Shown here: piece by piece, positions 37,674 through 51,026 of the stretch
How the letters are laid out: each line of letters starts with the position of its first letter
How positions within the stretch are numbered: position 1 is the stretch's first letter
From: Nissolia schottii
Taxonomy: Eukaryota > Streptophyta > Magnoliopsida > Fabales > Fabaceae
Length of the DNA: 64,000 nt
Assembly (NCBI GenBank): GCA_003254905.1
Contig: QANU01034852.1
Span: 94,079-158,078 of the forward strand
Reading direction: 5' to 3'
Position numbers and translations under genes: made by a program
The notes under the pieces: generated by a model
What the model saw: only the letters and a program-made list of their open reading frames with translations
Database searches by the model: none
What the model was told of the DNA's origin: nothing

Positions 37674-39070
37674 TGATAACTCTCCCATGAGAGATACCTT
37701 TAGTTGTCCTTTCATATCTGTTTTAGGCTAACTCATGTATTTTCTAGGCATGTTAGCATCATATTTAGTGCATTCTTGAATAAATTGGTTTCTCCTTAGG
37801 CTTAGCAAAAAACATGCATTTTAAGCATCCATTGTAGGCTTGTTCGTGGTTTTTCAAGTCCCAAGATCCCTTGGAGAAGTATGGAGTGATAGGTCATTGA
37901 AATTCTAGTATTTAGAAGTCTACTCAGAGAGGATGAAGACCAAGCGATGCATCTGCCCCTCGAGCGCCAAAATTCCAATAGAAATCAGTACTCAATCGCT
38001 AGGATGACTATATTTCGAGCTCAAACACAGAATTAGACGCGGAAGCAAAACGCATATCAACATGTGTTTTAAATCAGCACTCGAGCGCTAGTTTCAGAGC
38101 TCGAGCGCCAGGGTGGTAATTGCGCAAGATCGATGCAATTTTGACGCGAAATCTGACAAGGATCTAACACACCACTACCTTGGGCTGAGGCTATAAAAAG
38201 GGACGAGAGGAGCCAAGGAAAATCATCATCTAGAGCTAGAAATCACTTAGAATAGAGTTTAGGGAGAGAATTTGAGAGTTATGAAGGGGATCAAGAAGCG
38301 TCATCATTCCTTGTTCGTCATTCTCGTGTTTTGTTCTTTTCTCTCTCTTTATTATCTTATGTTGTTTTCTAATTCAAGGATGAACTAATCCTTTTTAGGT
38401 TAGGATCTTGATGTAACTTATGTTTAATTTCTAATTTTGATTCGAGGTTATTCAGTAATTGTTTGTCTATCGTTTAAGTTAATTCTTCTATGCTTAATGC
38501 TTTGGTTTCCTGATCACCAATCATATGAATCTTAGTCTTGTATGCAATTAGAGAAAATAATTATAAGAGTGAAAATGAAAAATTAACCACAAGTTATCTA
38601 TAATTAGAGATAATTTGTGCGATTTGTGCAATCGTGTCAGAGAAATCATAGACTGCTAATGTTTTTGCCTAGCTTGTCCATACTAAGAGATTAGGTGATC
38701 AGTTGGGTTGAAAGAAGGTCAATAACTATCGAGAAAGGTTAGTGATTAAAAGAGGATTTCTGATTGTTAACTGAGTCAAACAAGATTTGAATAACTATGA
38801 TTAGAATTAGTTAAATTAGCATAGGTGAAATCAAGTACCCTGACCCCTTTATCGTCTGAATCAATATTTGTTTCATTGTCTTTACAATTATTGAATTTTT
38901 TGTTTATTGTTTATTCTCCAATTCAACAAACAATATTCTCTTTCAATACTCATAATCATTAATTAATTTGCGCAATTAATTTGTCCTCATGGGATCGACA
39001 ACTTGAGTGTATTATACTCGTTTTTTATTACTTATATGACGTTGTATACTTGCCATGATAATTCATATCA
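37674..39070 (+). repeat. LTR of an Athila/Ogre-like Ty3/gypsy element
   Basis: Ends CATATCA just before the primer site TGGCGCCGTTGTCGGGG (39077-39093), characteristic of Athila/Tat elements. A TATA box GGCTATAAAAAGGG lies near 38190. I place the start at TGATAAC (37674) because TGATA pairs with the terminal TATCA; the start is uncertain by some tens of bases. GCTCGAGCGC-type words recur near 37960-38115. Confidence 0.7.
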
Positions 39071-39275
39071 AGTTTTTGGCGCCGTTGTCGGGGATAAATT
39101 TGATTGTTTAATTTATCGAATTATTGAGAATTGAAAGTTCATTTTTTTATTTAATTCTTTTTATTTTTTTAATTTTAATTTTTTTTAGCACAACTGTGTT
39201 TACTATTCTCTTTATCACTTGTGATCGCACTTGTGTGTTAAGTGATCTCAGTGCATGTGAAAGAACAACCCAGAG

Positions 39276-39580
39276 TTGATCTTTGACCCTGAGGTTGAGA
39301 AAATTGCAAGAAGGTTAAGAAGAGAGACTAGAAGAGCAAAAGCACAAGCTGCAAAAACACCACCTACCCCTGAGATCATCATGGCTTTTGTAAACAACAA
39401 TAATGATGATAAAAGGGTGGTGGCTCAATTCTACAACCAATCAAACAACAACACTTCTGCCATCGTGAAGCCGACGTTCAGTAATCAGAATTACGAGATA
39501 AAGCCATCGGCCATCACGTTCATCCAAAACAACTACCAGTTCTCCGGATTGGCACATAGAGACGCACATGACCATGGTGA
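39276..39580 (+). pseudogene. Truncated Athila/Ogre-like gag start
   Basis: Reads MIFDPEVEKIARRLRRETRR and later NYEIKPSAITFIQNNYQFSGL, matching the N-terminal part of this lineage's gag. Similarity ends near 39570 at HDH, where the capsid part should begin; the open frame runs on to 39680 in unrelated sequence, so the element is deleted from here. Confidence 0.7.
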
Positions 39581-39804
39581 TGATGATGAAAAGGGAATGA
39601 ATAATTTGCAGAGATTTGAGTGGTTTGGAAGGTTTGAGAGGATTTTGGGTTATGGTTTTGAGTTTTTAGAGAGAAGATAGAGAACAGAGAGGTTAAAGAG
39701 AGAGACATGAGTAAAATGAGCATCTCGCATGTTTAAAAAAACAAAAGCCACAGAACATTCGATTGTAGGCTTGATGGAAATCGATTCCACCTTTCCTGGA
39801 GCAA

Positions 39805-40226
39805 ACACTACTAGAAAACTGACTATTACCGTCCAGACATTACCGTCGGACATGAGCCGATGGTATTACCGTCGGAAAATAAAATAGTACCGACGGTAAC
39901 CGGTTCAGTCATGAAGAACCAGGAACGAGGCATCAGATTACAGTCAGAAAAGCTGGCCGACGGTAACAGCAACGGTAATTACTCGCGGGAGAAGGCGCGG
40001 ACAATTTACCGTCGGAAACAGCCGCCGGTAACAATTTGAGATTTTGATTTAAAGAAAAAAACAAAGATATTACCGTCGTCCGACTTTACCATCGACGGGA
40101 AACAATAAGGTTTCCGAAGGTAAACTTATTACCATCGACCACTTTACCGTGTGCCCGCGTCCGACGGTAATGCCGACGGTAACTCCGACGGTAATGTCAA
40201 CGGTAATGACCTGTTTTCTTGTAGTG
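39805..40226. mobile_element. Complete short non-autonomous CACTA (En/Spm) element
   Basis: 422 bp with terminal inverted repeats CACTACTAGAAAAC and GTTTTCTTGTAGTG and a 3-bp target duplication AAA (39802-39804 and 40227-40229). At least a dozen copies of TTACCGTCGG or its complement CCGACGGTAA lie throughout, like the subterminal repeats to which CACTA transposase binds. No coding capacity. Removing it restores a continuous AATCGATT/AATTGATT-rich sequence. Confidence 0.92.
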
Positions 40227-40429
40227 AAAACAATTGATTGTTTTGCTTAGACAATGAACTATTTTGCTGAAAGAATTGATTGTTTTCACCTATGAATGCA
40301 AAACTCCAATTTCTTATGGTTCTAACTCATTTCCTTTGATTTTAAGAGTTCCTAAATGCTTCCAACACATCTACAATTCCAACACATCTCCAACCTTAAG
40401 AGGACACCGAAAACAACCTAACAACTTAT

Positions 40430-40950
40430 GAGATTTTTTTTAATCTTCTTCTTATCTCCAATTTTGGGGAGCATTCTAAGGGGGGCTACCTTCTTTTTTA
40501 GTGACAGCCCCACCGTTTTTTCTTCTTTCATTATTTGGGATTTCGATTCAATAAATAGCTCATATATATTTCTTGAAATAACAGATATTGTGCTTTTCTC
40601 CCCTTTTGTGGTTGTTTTTCATTTCCCCTTTGAGGTTGTCTTCGTTCCACATTCTTTGGTGTTTTTGTTCTTTTTGTGGTTTTCTTTCATAGGAAATTTA
40701 CAAATGATGAAGATATTTGGATCTACTATGAAAGGAAGCATATTGCGTTCTTCAAACTGCAACACTTGTGTTGGTTTCCGATATGAAAGATGTTTAAGCA
40801 ACAATAGCCTTTGGGTGAGGAGCAGAGCTACAAATCTTTGGTTAGTTCAGGATGTAGAATGTATTTGTTTCTTATTTACGTTAAATCTGATGTATCTTTT
40901 TCAACTTATAATGGTTGTTAGGTTTATTTATGAATAGACTTTTTTTGTTC
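40430..40950 (+). repeat. Diverged direct repeat, copy 1
   Basis: About 500 bp that aligns with 41500-41960: both contain TTTTTAGTG, TTCTTCAAACTGCAAC and a terminal TATGAATA followed by T- or A-rich sequence. The end looks like a LINE or other retroposon 3' end. A 169-codon open frame (40428-40937) is hydrophobic and not preserved in copy 2, so I do not call a gene. Confidence 0.6.
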
Positions 40951-41021
40951 TCGTAATATAAAGTGAGATTTTTTAGATAATAAGTGCAAGTGCCAAATAC
41001 TTAATGTGAGCATGGATCATC

Positions 41022-41165
41022 TAAAGTGAAGATTTTACTTTAAAGAGTAAAATGAGTGTTTTCACCGGTAGATTTTAAAGTGAGTAATGTGACTCATTTC
41101 TACTTTAATTATCTAATAGTAAAAAACACTCATTTTACCATATAAAGTAAACTTTTTTACTTTAA
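41022..41165. mobile_element. MITE-like hairpin
   Basis: The left arm CTAAAGTGAAGATTTTACTT through AAAATGAGTG pairs with the right arm CACTCATTTT through CTTTTTTACTTTA. About 140 bp, lying between the two direct repeats. Target duplication not established. Confidence 0.55.
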
Positions 41166-41499
41166 AATAATCCTTTAATGTTATAAAAGTCAAATATTTT
41201 TGTTGATACTAGTCAAACAATTCTTTCACTGATTATTGATAATATATACAAAATTTATTTAAAAATTTGATTTGTTTTTTATTTGTCATAAGGAGAGTAA
41301 TGATTGAGTACAACTCACTCAAAATAGTATTTGAACCAACATAATAACTTTACATCCATTCATTAAGGCTTATTATTCTTTGTTAACTACTACTCTCCTA
41401 CTACTTAACGAGAACGCAAAACCCAAATCATTATTTTTCTCTCTATTTTTTTTTTTTGGTTCTGTTATTCGATTCTAAGTGTTAGAGAGAGAGCCTGTC

Positions 41500-41960
41500 A
41501 TCTTCCTTTTTTAGTGGCAACCCTACCATTTTTTCTTTTTCATTACTTAGTTTTTATTGAATAAGAGGCTTAGATCTTGAGCTTGAGCGTTGGTATCCGA
41601 ATTTGTCGCTTCTTGAAACAACTTATCTTGTGTTTTTATGTTCCCCTTTGTGATTGTTTAGGTTCCCTCGTGATTGTGTTGATTGATTTGTGGTTATTTC
41701 ATTTGTATGGTGTTACAAATGACAATGATGGTTGAATATATGGATAAAAGAAATGTAATATATTCTTCAAACTGCAACGTTTTTCATGTTAGTCTTTAAT
41801 GTAAAAGATGCATAGACATCAATAGTCTTTGGTTAAGGAACAGAACTACAGACCGAGTTAATCCAAAATGCAAAGTGTTTTTGCATTTACATTAAATCTA
41901 ATATATTTTTTTAATTTATAAGTACGGTTAAACTTTTCTATGAATAAAATTTTATTTATC
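41500..41960 (+). repeat. Diverged direct repeat, copy 2
   Basis: Aligns with 40430-40950 over most of its length with many substitutions and indels; ends CTATGAATAAAATTTTATTT and an A-run. Confidence 0.6.
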
Positions 41961-42581
41961 ATAAAAAAAGTCTCAAAATAGTGACTCAGATTCGAACTCC
42001 CGACATTATTTCAAAATTTGAAGTTATATGCTGGATGATTAATATTGCATAGTATATTCTAACAAATTAAAACTCGCATTTTTATAATATATATATATAT
42101 ATTTATTTATTTAAAGTATTATGGTACATATGAGAGAATCTTATATGTTTAAATTAAATAATTTCATTGTTCTTGAAATGGAAAGCATATGACGTAGTCC
42201 TTTAGTTTCTGAAAGGTTTAGGGAGGAGTGTCCTTTTATATTAGCTGATTGCCCAAATCCATGAATATTCGAATAAGCTTTTGTATGTGCATTAGGAAGC
42301 AGCAGTGTGTGGGAGCATCATTTCCAAGTTATCTGGGATGCCGTAATCCTCAGAATTTTATTATATTATTTTGTGCATAATGACGCATAGCTTTATGCTT
42401 GATATGTTGGTTGAGCTAATGATGCAACTAGTAGGTGATGCCTCGATCCAGCACATAACCTATAGAAAGGAAACAAATAAAACAAATGGAGAGTACCAAA
42501 ACAAATTTAAAAAAATGGAAAAAGTTAGAAAAAGGGTCACATTTTTTTTCTTCATCCCCCCGTAGCGTACTCATCTGCTTG

Positions 42582-42617
<36 letters not shown>

Positions 42618-44880
42618 TTATTTATTTATTTATTTATTTTTTTGGGTGTGTGAGAGCGAATTTGTACACAATTTTTCACAATTCAATTATCATAGATATA
42701 ATATATATTACAAATGACAGAGTAGAAACAATCATTCATCAAATCTAGTGGCTACTTATGTGGGAATAAGAGAAAAGAAATTAAAGATGGGTGGATCTCT
42801 TGGAAGTTGATGGTTATATATAATTAAAATTTTAGAAGTGTACCAAATTACTGGTTTGGAGTGATGGCAGCTATCTAACTTGGTCACCGTGATCCCTTGA
42901 TGCGCCATGCTTAGTCCTTCTGCCCCTATGAAAGACTGAAACGTTAACCTTCTTACTTGTAATTTAATTAATTTGAATCTCTGTTAATTTCCCCCTTTCT
43001 CCCTCCTCCCTCGCCACCTAATGTTGATAATGTCCAAAGTATGCATAACGATATACCAGAAATGGGATGAAAATAACAATTCTTTTTGAAAAATAAAAAA
43101 TAAAATTGGCAGAATCTTGATTATGATGTATACATACAATTTATGGGAGCCTATTAATTAACCGCATGGAGAATTTCAAAGATTAGAAACCCCCCCCCCC
43201 CCATATGCGAAAATAAGTTCTAGGGGGGAAGTGGGACACATTCAAGTTCAGGACGTGCAGGATGGCCCTCAAAAGCTTATAGAAATATAAAAATAATTAC
43301 ATACATAATCTCAAGAAGAATGAATTGGTAGGAACTGCTCCACTGTGACCGTGTTGGCCGTCTTAAGCCCACCTTTGCCCCTTCTAAAACGCCATTAGAT
43401 CATTAATTGCCCTGCCTTCACTTGTCTTCGACGTTGCGTCCTCAACTACCACGAAGGAAGAGGGGATGGGGAATAGGGAATTAAAGAGGTTGAGACAAAA
43501 GATGAGAGAAAGTGACGATAATGTCTATAATGTATTTGACTATATACCACTAAAAATGTGTCTAACCACATTTATAAAATGTAACTAAATACTAATAAAT
43601 CAACTTGTTCCGCATTTACAAATGACAAGAAACAAATTGAACTTTTTTTTTAATTAAAAATTACATTAACCCATCTATGATTTTACTGGGACCAAATGAA
43701 ACTTTTATTCCAAAACTTAATTATGTGTTGATTTTTTTTTGCTATTAATCAAGAAAACGACACAAAACATGAGACCAACGAACAAATATATAACAATGAC
43801 ATAAAGCAAGAAATTTTGGCAAGTGAGAAGTCGTTCCCAATCTGCGACACAAATTACTTCCCCTACCTCCTCCAGATCAGTGACCAAACTCTAGCAGTTG
43901 GGAAACAACTCATTGAAGCACTAACAACAAGTAACAACCGGATGGCCCCTCCCACAGCTCCTCGTGTCTTCTACTATTACAGCAACAATTTCTTCGCTTT
44001 CCCCACCCTCTATCATTTCAAAATTAAATAAACAAAATTTCATCAAACTTAGATTTTGCCTAACCAGCACGGCATGTGCCCCGCCCATACTGCAAATATT
44101 CTTTCGAGGAAAAAAAAAAACAATTGAGACCTTGTTTTCTTCCAATTGGATGTGGATTTCACACCAATCACAACCTCTCTTAATCTATTCTATTTTACAC
44201 CCTTGATCCCTGACTAATTGAACCCTTAATAATTTAGTAGAAATAATAAGATGACAACCGTTTAAAATAACTTTACGACAATTACACTCATTGAAGTTTA
44301 GGGTTGATGATAATCATAAGGCCCGAATGAAATCCCGTGCCTTTATGAATGAAATTGTTTTACTCATAAGTTAAATATGTGCTCCGTGGTAATTAATTTC
44401 ATTGGCCTTCGTTACTTTACAATTGACGTATGGGACCTCTAAAACACTCATACCTAATTGGACCAGCTAGTACAGTAAAGTGAGCATATACTAATTGGGT
44501 CATGGTACCCAGTCGTACATTCTAGGCCTTATTGACTGGTTTCTAGCACTAAATACCAAATGCATGTTTATAATTACATTAAGCTCTCCCTAAAATTAGC
44601 CATCAAATAATTATCCAAATCGACTCACCGGTTCTCTATAAATTTCCTAGCACTCAATTATTCATATTATTATAGCACCTAAAGTTTTGCTTGACTGGTT
44701 TAGACTCCATAAACTTGGCAAGAACATGACCTACCATGTCGAAGTCACAATTTGGTTAACCAATTGATTTTAAGATAAGCGTATAATATTGTGGTGATTA
44801 ATTTTGTTGACCAATATTGCAACACAAGCGTAATTGATGTGGTGCATGCAAAAAGCATAGCACACTGAAAATGGTTGCGC
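41961..44880. other. Unrecognised spacer
   Basis: AT-rich with a C homopolymer near 43190-43202. Open frames at 42371-42565, 43816-44031 and 43964-44206 are short and match nothing I know. Confidence 0.5.
42582..42640. repeat. (ATT)n then (TTTA)n microsatellite
   Basis: Compound simple repeat: about eleven ATT units followed by about six TTTA units. Confidence 0.95.
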
Positions 44881-45097
44881 ATATATATATATATATATAT
44901 ATATANNNNNNNNNNNNNNNNNNNNNNNNNNNNNNNNNNNNNNNNNNNNNNNNNNNNNNNNNNNNNNNNNNNNNNNNNNNNNNNNNNNNNNNNNNNNNNN
45001 NNNNNNNNNNNNNNNNNNNNNNNNNNNNNNNNNNNNNNNNNNNNNNNNNNNNNNNNNNNNNNNNNNNNNNNNNNNNNNNNNNNNNNNNNNNNNNNNN
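44881..45097. other. (AT)n run ending in a 192-N gap
   Basis: An AT dinucleotide run (44881-44905) leads directly into N (44906-45097), followed by a C homopolymer. The gap probably reflects failed assembly of simple sequence. Frames crossing it are artefacts. Confidence 0.95.
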
Positions 45098-48080
45098 CCC
45101 CCCCCCTTTTCAAAAGTTCTATCAATTTGGTCAGTTTTCCCACCGATAACCCATTTTTAATTGTTATGCATTGAAAAAAGATTTTACACAACTATTTAGT
45201 TATATATTGTTACATTAATAAAAAGTGGTTGTCATATAATTGTTATTTTAAAAAGTTTACAAACAATAATACATGATTAGATAACAATGGATAATAATTA
45301 AACTACATTTAAGTGAAAATAACAACCATTTTATCCCGTAGTACTCTTCTTTTTAATTTTGACTACAATTATTTATTTTTCCCTATCATAACATATTAAA
45401 TCCTTTTTTTTAATCCCTAGTATTCAATTGATCATTGACTCACCAACTAAGTCTGCTTTAAAAAATTGAATGACTCACTTTAAGGGATAATCTCTCCCAC
45501 CATAAATTATTTCATTTTCAAAACTCGAATTTGAGACTATTAGTAAAAGATTGTAGGTCCATATCACTTCATGTGTTGGTTACCATAGCTTATTATAAAG
45601 TTAATTTGTCATGGGATTACAAATTACAAATATAAGTCAATGGTTCTCTTCTGCTCCAGCTCACACAACAGTTTGGTACATGATTGGCAGAGGGAAAAAG
45701 TAAAACCCAACAGAATAAAAGGAAAAAAGGTAAAAAACAAATAAAAATAAAGAAAAGAAGAGAAAGGAGCCGTGAATGATCATCATAAGCAGTGGGGTAA
45801 GAGGGGAGACACAGGTTTTCCAATGATGCCCTATGCTGTCCTCATCTCATGAAAACTCTTCCGTTTATCTATCTATCTATCAATCCACCCGTTTTAAATT
45901 TTCACATGGTGTCAGTAATGTGTTCTACCCTCTGAATCCCTCTCTGCCCAGTTTCCCTCAGTTTTGTAGCATATCAAAATTAGAAAGACATGTAAAGTCC
46001 AGCAGTTTCTGCACCCAAGATCTAATTCGGATGAGTGGTCCTCTCTTATAGCTTTTCTTCAAAACGAGGTACCCGATGAGATGATACTCAGAAATCAGAA
46101 TATAATGGTCAGCAGGGGAAAAAGGAACAATGAGTCCAAAAGTGGATTTAATGTTTCCACAGGCCAAAACTCCCACAACAGCACAAAATTAATGGTACGA
46201 AATATTAAAGCCCTCTCACATGGTTATGATGCTGTTGCATGCATGACTCGCAATTCATCACAAGCTGACTACTGTGTTCTGACCCATTAGCTGTGTTGAG
46301 TTGTGTTAATCATTGTCCATCATACATCATCCATCATGCCATGCATGCATCAATGAATGCTCAGGATTCACAACTTATCCTAACAAGTGTGTTTTATGAG
46401 AAAATGTAATTGTAATTATTTGACATTAAATACCGTGACTACTTGCATTTTATTGATTGGATGAGATTTTAATAAGATATATATCATATTAAGATCACAT
46501 CTACTATTCCAAATATGTACATAGTATAACACAACTACGGTTTATTGATTTGTTGTCATCCATTCCAAATGGCATGCCCTCCAGATCTTGACTAGTCCAA
46601 CACAACATTTGAGAAGGCTTTTATAATGTATGGTAGAATGGTCCAAAGGCTCAACACGAAGACCCAAATAGGTGCTGTACGAATGAATGCGACAGCCAGC
46701 CACCAGGCTACAAGGCAGTGCTGTGCCAAACCCTATGTTTGGTTGGTTGCCTCTCTCGCCTTGTTTTAACGGTGCCCGTTTTCTAAGAACTGGGGTTTCA
46801 GGGTTGCTGCATTGGTGAAATTCTCGATTCTCGAAGGCCACCAAACGCTGACAAAATATGTGTCCACCACTCTCCTCTGCTCAATCATTAAAATCCAATA
46901 ACTAATGCTGGCCAATTAACGAGGATCACGCATAACTTTTCCAAGAACTCGGTTTTAAAAAAAAGGAGAAAAAAGCAAACAAAATCTGAAGGGTGAATGA
47001 AGAAAAATTGGAACTGCCCAAAATTCAAAGCAAGTTTGGGTAGTCAAGAAAACCGGTGGGAAGTAAATTCATTAGTAGCCTCTTCATGTGCAACTCTCAA
47101 AATTTTACATTATTTAATGACTTGTCTTTTTTGTCAGAGTAAAACATGAAATAAACGTTGGGCCTTGTCTAATTTGTACCTTGTTCAGTAAGGTGTATAG
47201 TACACTTAGAATTTAGCCACACTTCAGTGAGCAGCTAAATGTATTAAAAAAATGTGGTTAAGTTCAAGTGTTTTAAACACAAAATAAGTGTTGGCTGTTG
47301 CTAAATAATTCAAGATGCGTGGCTAAATGCATTTAATAAGTGTTGCTAAATGTAAGGTGCATCACACACTACACTTAGTAACAAGGTGCACCATAGCATT
47401 CTCCTAAACCTTGAGGCTACATAAATCATGGATTGCAAGTTCAAATCCTAAAAATAACATCATTCCATACGAAAGACTATATATCTTCCTCATGCCCCAC
47501 CAAGTGAGTTTATTACAATGAGACCCCTTTTACTATAGAATAAAGCAGTTGTCATGGTTGAGATTGTACAAAACTGTAGATAATCTTAATTCCCTCCCGT
47601 CATGTATCAAAGTGCAAAAACGATGTAGTTAAATGATAATGCATTGATTTCTCACCCGAGCCAAAAGATAACTTGGTTGTTTATATTTCAAGACCCAATA
47701 AAGCATTGACCACATCCCAGTTCACGGCGTATGAATCACTGCTCTTACAAGGAAACTGGAAACGTTATGAAAGTTTTAGATTTTTGGCAGAGAGCCACCA
47801 GATTCACGTTGCTAAGAAAGACAATCATGCATGGAGAATATCAAAATTCAAAAGCAGGAAAAGCAGGTGCCCCACAAAATACCAAGTTTTCCAACCCATC
47901 CAAACCTTTGAGCAGTAACTTAGTATTCACTAGGCCCAAAATATACCAGGCCTACACCAGCAGTGCTTTTATGTACGTGGTAGGCCCACCCAAGTTGTAG
48001 GGATTATTCCTCCCAGTAACCTGTCTGCGAAGCATCCAAGATAAAATGATTCTCCTCCCTAGTCCACTGTAAATAAATTC

Positions 48081-48245
48081 CAATCAAGATTTTCTTATTT
48101 TTAAAATGAACACAAGAGTCATGTTTACATCTCTCTCCCTTCATTAACATGACAAATGTCATATTAACATGAGAGGGTGGTAATATTAATGAAGAGTGAA
48201 CACGACTCTCTCATGTTCATTTTTAGAATGAGAGGATCTTGATCC
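48081..48245. mobile_element. 165-bp MITE with 9-bp target duplication
   Basis: The terminal ~55 bp are inverted copies: the left reads ATCAAGATTTTCTTATTTTT then AAAATGAACA; the right, reverse complemented, reads ATCAAGATCCTCTCATTCTA then AAAATGAACA. The 9-bp duplication AATAAATTC is at 48072-48080 and 48246-48254. That length fits a Mutator-like origin. Confidence 0.9.
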
Positions 48246-49690
48246 AATAAATTCTGATGCAGAAGCAATTAATTTACAATAAAAGCACCAAGAAACAGAC
48301 ATGAAAACAGCAAAATTGTTCAAATGCTCCGCGGACTAAAATGGATGTGGATGAATGCCTCCTCCCAAATTCATGCTCTTACAATAAAATTCTCTGGAGT
48401 TAATACAAATCAAATGGGCCCCACCTGTCATGTCGATGAAACCAAAAACGACTTGTTTTCACTCTTCTTTTGGTGTACTCCACATGTCGATAGCATATCT
48501 ATAGCAATGAAAGCTGCCAGCACAGCAAAATAAACCACCGTCTCTGCGCTGATTTGGTAAGTTTATGAATCTTTTTTCCGAAATTGAAAAGAAAGGAATC
48601 AGCAATCAATCAGTCAACCAATAACATCTTATCAAAAATAAAAAGCATTACAACACGGTAAGAAGGGCACATGCTAAAGGAAGCAACTCACCTAACAAAC
48701 TTTTTTATCCTTCAATAGATGATGGTCTTAGATTCAGTTTACAGTCAGCACCAGACTCATCAGACAAAAAACACACGGTCCCTCAGACCACCAAATCATA
48801 CAAGCACGTCCTTGTTTGATCAAATTCAATATTTCAGGAAGATGGCATTGAGTAGATGCTTACTTAAAATTACCATATTATAGTGTTTTCTTGGTGATAA
48901 AATAACTAGCAGAGTTTCAAACACTAATGCTCGGTCCACCTGAACAGGCAAAGTAGCAATCGGAGATAGACTATACATAAATCGAACTCCATATCCTGGC
49001 AGCAATTGTCAGAAAGGATAACGTATTTTAAGTCTTCATAAGATATAGAACAAATTGTCTTCGCACCAGTACCTCTGCAAACACTAGAAACATCTGACAG
49101 CAGCAGCAGATTTGCACACCGCATGAAGAAATTGCAAACACATCCTATAATTTGAATGGAACTTTAGACAAAAAGCTGCAAAAAAAAAAAAAGATACACG
49201 AATGTGCTGTACCATGAATGCCCTATCACATGTCTACATTTGTTATTTATTCGTATGGGGGGAGAGTAGGGACAGGTAGAAGAAAGTCAGATGCCATTGC
49301 GACGGGATATTTACAAAAAAAAACAGCAATGAAGCAATTTTAAGTTAACTGATGAATAAGTGAGGAGTTTCAGACCAAGTATTTGCATGATGAGTCATAA
49401 AGGACCCCTATTTAGCTCTGAAGATCAAGATGCCAATGCACTAAAACATTCAGGAGGTAGTAGTTCATTATCCTTTGAAAACAAATTAGTAAGAATCCTT
49501 TCTCTTGGGTAGGCATAAGTTCAATGTGCACCATTAGAACCTAAAATATTAGAAGGTAAAAAAGCGTACTGCCACTCGACTCTGAATCATTATCAATCTA
49601 ATGCAAATTCAGGTATATATGTTACATTGAATCAAATTCCACCACTTAGAATTAATCCGCTTTTTCAGTGCTTAAATTTTATGCTCCACA

Positions 49691-49734
49691 GAAGAGAAGA
49701 GAAGAGAAGAGAAGAGAAGAGAGAGAGAGAGAGA
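49691..49734. repeat. (GAAGA)n / (GA)n microsatellite
   Basis: Purine-only simple repeat, six pentamers followed by GA units. Confidence 0.95.
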
Positions 49735-50127
49735 TCAAAAGGTTAAAAGTACAGACAAAACTAGGAGGGGAAAGGGGGCAGGAGAGGCAACCTTCACAGT
49801 TGTCATTGTAAAGCCTATTTCATATGCAACTATTCTTAAAATGCTAATAGGAAAAAGTAAAGCTAAAGAAAAAGGGAAAATGCAATTCAGGATTCCTCAG
49901 TTCTTATGTGCTAAACAAACAAGTTTTACGCACACGATTAAAAATTAGCCATCCTGAAGAATTATCAATCACCAATTCAAAAATAAATACGTGAAAAACT
50001 TCTTTATCATTTAAAATTTTCATTCTCCTGTGATAGATGAACACCCATCTGAACATAATCCATTAGCATGCTTCGATTCACTTCTTTTAGTATCCCTTGG
50101 CTTCTGTTTGCCACCTATTGTTTCCTA

Positions 50128-50152
50128 CTCTCTCTCTCTCTCTCTCTCTCTC
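50128..50152. repeat. (CT)n microsatellite
   Basis: About twelve CT units. Confidence 0.95.
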
Positions 50153-51026
50153 ATCTTTTCAGCCTCATAATTGGGACAAGGCCACACTACGCTTGATATT
50201 GTAGACATTAAAATGTAGTCCCCTTCCCCAAAAATCACCTAACCCCTATCATTTTTCTTTGGCTAGGCCATGTGAAAGCCTGAAAAGGAAGAAATTCATC
50301 CCCAGGCCCAAATATGAGGACAAATTAAAATGAATTGAACAAGCACAACATAAAGATCAGAACAGCCTATACTCTCACTCTAGATAATAAAGAAAGTGAA
50401 AATTTGAGGAGAACAAACGACCAGTGAAAGCACATTTGGATTAAAATAGCAAGGAAGACAAGTCCTTTTATTATTTGGAAAAAAAACAAGTTCATGAAAT
50501 GATTAAAAAGTAACAGCATAAAAAAAAGAAACATATTCTTAATGAATAATTCATTTTCCGCATACACAGAAATTGCACACTATACTAGCAACTCCTGCTC
50601 CCTTTCTTTCTGAGCAGCCAACTAGCAACTCTTTCTGTAACCAAATTTCATGAGAAAATTTTTCAATATGGCTTGGTGGAGAATAGAAGAAATAAATCAA
50701 AAAAGTCTTTGAAGAACAAGAATAATTTTCATTCCAACAATTACAATCACAATCACAGCCTCTTTGGCAAATCATTTCACATGTAATCAAAATTGGCATT
50801 CTCAATGTCAATGTCTCCTCAACTAGCAATTGCTACGCAAAATGGATATCATGTACTTGGAAAACCATACGTGGCACACTGCAACCTAACACAAAGCAGA
50901 ATCTAATAGAATTACACGCAATGAATCACAATCACTAGGCCATTAAAAAGAAAATGCTGCATCGTTAATCCCTAGTGTACTGAATTCAGCTCCACCATTT
51001 TTTTTCAATTCCACCATTTTCTTACC

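Larger units (their letters stand above)
45098..51023. other. Intergenic spacer, no gene recognised
   Basis: I examined the frames at 45617-45823, 46542-46844, 47673-47918, 47731-48000, 48924-49124 and 50367-50829 and found no known domain or codon-like character. The right part may hold 3' UTR of the phosphatase gene, because a splice-donor-like sequence follows its stop codon. Confidence 0.5.

Noticed and set aside
40428..40937. 169-codon hydrophobic frame as a membrane-protein gene
   Set aside because: It lies in a duplicated repeat, and the frame is not kept in the second copy.
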